The notes under the pieces were generated by a model that saw only the letters and a program-made list of their open reading frames with translations, searched no databases and was not told the DNA's origin. A stretch of DNA of 64,000 bases from positions 1 to 64,000 of the forward strand of contig JAKJHU010000849.1 in assembly GCA_022316685.1 (NCBI GenBank), written 5' to 3'. Positions 62,063 to 64,000 of this stretch are shown in pieces (within the stretch, counting starts at the first letter, position 1; each line of letters starts with the position of its first letter). Source of the stretch: Progne subis subis. Taxonomy: Eukaryota; Chordata; Aves; Passeriformes; Hirundinidae. Position numbers and translations under genes: made by a program.

Positions 62063-62385
62063 ACAAAACCTCTGCAGCAACATCAAAGCTCTCAGAAGAT
62101 CAAAGCCAAACCAAAGACAACTCCGGAGAAAAAACAACCTATCTGGCCAAGAAGAAGAAGAACACATAATTTTCGGTTCGTCCCAGACGACGGTTTTCCA
62201 AGGGGCCCTGGAACCCGTCACCCTGAGATCTGCGGACAGTAATCAGGACACACCCTGAGGCAGACTGGACACAGCTGCAGCAAGCCTTTTGGCTTTTAGT
62301 AAGACAGTGAGATTTAGAACACACACCATGGGATCAAACATTTCATAAGAAAAGATTTCTAGACAAAAAAAAAGACAGGATAGCT

Positions 62386-63090
62386 GTGAGGTTTGTACCC
62401 ACAGCGGGGAGAATTAAGTTAGAAGTTATAACAGAAAATAGCAGTGAAAATCCTGGGATTCGAAAGCTGCCAACGTGCAGCAAAAAGCAAGATAGCAGAG
62501 CTTTATCTGTAGGGCAGGTAGTGCCAGGAGACAGAGGAATGCTATCTTCAAGGTCAATAGCTCCTCCAGGGGATGGAGGAGGGGGGAACTCTCATGCATT
62601 TCAAGATTCGTCAGGAAGCTCGTCAGAAACCCCAAAATTAATTCCAGGGAAAAGGAAACTTTTAATTCACCCAAAAGAACAGGAGAAATTGGACATGCTC
62701 TTGTTTGAGGCAGTTCCAGAGCTCACCCCACATTCTTCCCGAGAGGGGGAGGGGAGGACTCTCTTTAACCCCCCAAAGTCACCGCGGGACACCATTTCGC
62801 CGTTCCTTTCCCTCTCCGTGGAGGAACGGAGCGCGGGGGGGGGGGAAAGCAGAGCAGCCGAAACGCCGGGGAAGTGGCGTGCACGGAAAGCCGGTCCTAA
62901 CCCATCTCGTCAGGGCGCGTCGAGGCGCGGGGGTGCGTGGTTAGAGGACGCGTCGGGCGGGATAGAGGCAGATCGCGGGAGTCAGTTTGCAGAACAGCGG
63001 GGAGGCGAAGCTGCACAGGGGACCGAATCGTGTCGAGGCGCAGTGGGAAGGCGCATCGGGAGGCACAGGCACGGATCGCAAAGGGGGTGA
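62386..63090 (+). other. Leader open frame of copy A2
   Basis: 234 open codons with no recognised domain, rich in Gly/Arg/Glu. The middle (PPGDGGGGNSHAF, LLIHPKEQ, LDMLLFEAVPELTPHSS) is shared with copy A1 at 2495-2133. Could be an N-terminal Gag extension or non-coding leader. Confidence 0.4.
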
Positions 63091-63157
63091 GACAGCGAAC
63101 AACAGAGCTGGAGCGGGGGGAGACCCGAGAACCGAGCAGGCGACTTAGCGCACGCTG

Positions 63158-64000
63158 ATGACGCAAGCTAGGGGACACATAGCTCAAAACACATTCGCGT
63201 CGCGGAGCGCCGAGAAAGGGATGCAAAAACCAAAAGTACCGAGTCGAGAACTACAAGACCCAGAAAGCCATGCGGCATGTTCAAATGCAGGCGCAGCAGA
63301 GGCAGAGAAAAGTCTAAAGCGCAATTTTGTTCAGAGGGGGGCAAATTCAAATGATGAAGCAGGCAGGACGAGTTCTGAGTGTGAGAGAGGACGAGATATC
63401 CCGCCAAGTACCGCCGAGTACCGCCGGGCCAAAGCAGGCAGAGGCAGGACAAGCAGAGACAGAGCAGGCAAGGACCAGGCGTAGCCGAGGCGGAGAGAGC
63501 CTCGAAAGTACCACCCCCAGGTGGCTGATGCCACGGGGCCAGGCTCCGCCCACTGGCAGTTTGCCAGTTCCTGAGACGCATGCGTGCGGAGATTCAGAAA
63601 CAGCTGCCGAGATGTCACAGACGGGGGCGCGTCCAAAAATGTCTCAGATTTTACAGGTATTTCCAAGGAAAGAAGCTGCAGAAAAATTTGAGGATGCTCA
63701 GCAAACTCTGGTTCCTGTTCAGCGGGAGAAAGAAAAAGAAACAGGACCACATGATGTGCAGCTTCCAAAACATCCTAGAAAGGATGAAGCAGCAGCAAAG
63801 TCACAAACAAAGAAGACAATTTCAGAGGCAGACACCGCACAAGCTTCTGCCAAGCCAGAATTCCGTCCAACAGACTGGACAGACACAAAGAAATGTTCAA
63901 TGGGTGCAAAGGGCATGGGTATGCCAGTGATTTCTGGTACACAGAATGTAAACCCGAGATGGGAGAGTTTGGATCGTGAAGTTGTCGGGGATCTGATGAA
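63158..64000 (+). pseudogene. Gag N-terminus of copy A2
   Basis: Starts MTQARGHIAQN as in A1. A TAG at 63482-63484 interrupts it. Similar codons continue to the window end, where matrix/capsid-boundary-like residues (NPRWESLDREVVGDLMK) appear that A1 has deleted. Confidence 0.7.

Larger units (their letters stand above)
61258..64000 (+). mobile_element. ERVK-like provirus copy A2, 5' end
   Basis: LTR, primer-site array, leader and start of gag; continues past the window. Its LTR begins inside the leader of the tRNA-Arg ERV. Confidence 0.85.

Overview
This is nuclear DNA of a bird, most likely a songbird. Intron-containing vertebrate genes (RPL17 and C18orf32) sit among CR1 LINEs of avian type and many endogenous retroviruses (ERVs). 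About 8 kb (roughly 20.6-28.8 kb) is low-copy gene sequence. Most of the rest is retroelement, much of it inserted into older retroelement. RPL17 and C18orf32 are a neighbouring gene pair with copies on both sex chromosomes in birds. With this ERV load, the female-specific W chromosome is the best guess; that is inference, because the Z copies are not available here.

Layout. 1-3655: an ERVK-like provirus on the minus strand (tRNA-Asn-type primer site), internally deleted into a 518-codon Gag-Pol fusion frame. 3656-4464: LTR debris and unrecognised sequence. 4465-10982: complete LTR-to-LTR ERV-L-like provirus on the minus strand with a perfect 5-bp target duplication (CAAGT). 10983-12299: LTR and integrase debris. 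12300-15619: ERVK-like deletion derivative (LTR, gag, tail of integrase, LTR). 15620-20587: 3' half of a second ERV-L, interrupted by a 1.56-kb solo LTR that itself carries another solo LTR; both keep perfect duplications.

20588-28760: C18orf32 then RPL17, both on the minus strand, with three SNORD58-type snoRNAs in RPL17 introns and a solo LTR inside an old CR1 tail in RPL17 intron 4. RPL17 exon 4 lacks one base compared with the expected frame.

29369-35637: class I (gamma-like) ERV on the minus strand with pol, an unfamiliar cysteine-rich gene, and env. It is cut at its 5' side by an ERVK-like provirus (35638-40299), which is in turn cut by a third ERV-L (40300-46884), the best-preserved element, with an open gag and a nearly open pol. 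46885-56097: a patchwork of LTRs and class I fragments, a CR1 fragment and a second 1.57-kb solo LTR. 56098-60300: a near full-length CR1 LINE on the minus strand. 60303-61257: LTR end, tRNA-Arg primer site and repeat-bearing leader of another ERV. 61258-64000: 5' end of a second copy of the first ERVK-like family, running off the window.

The retroelements show different strategies: class I with env and a possible accessory gene; env-less ERV-L whose Gag begins with predicted membrane segments; and ERVK-like deletion derivatives that keep gag joined to the integrase tail. Several frame breaks (RPL17, ERV-L gag, ERVK protease, CR1) lie in homopolymers, so some could be assembly errors.
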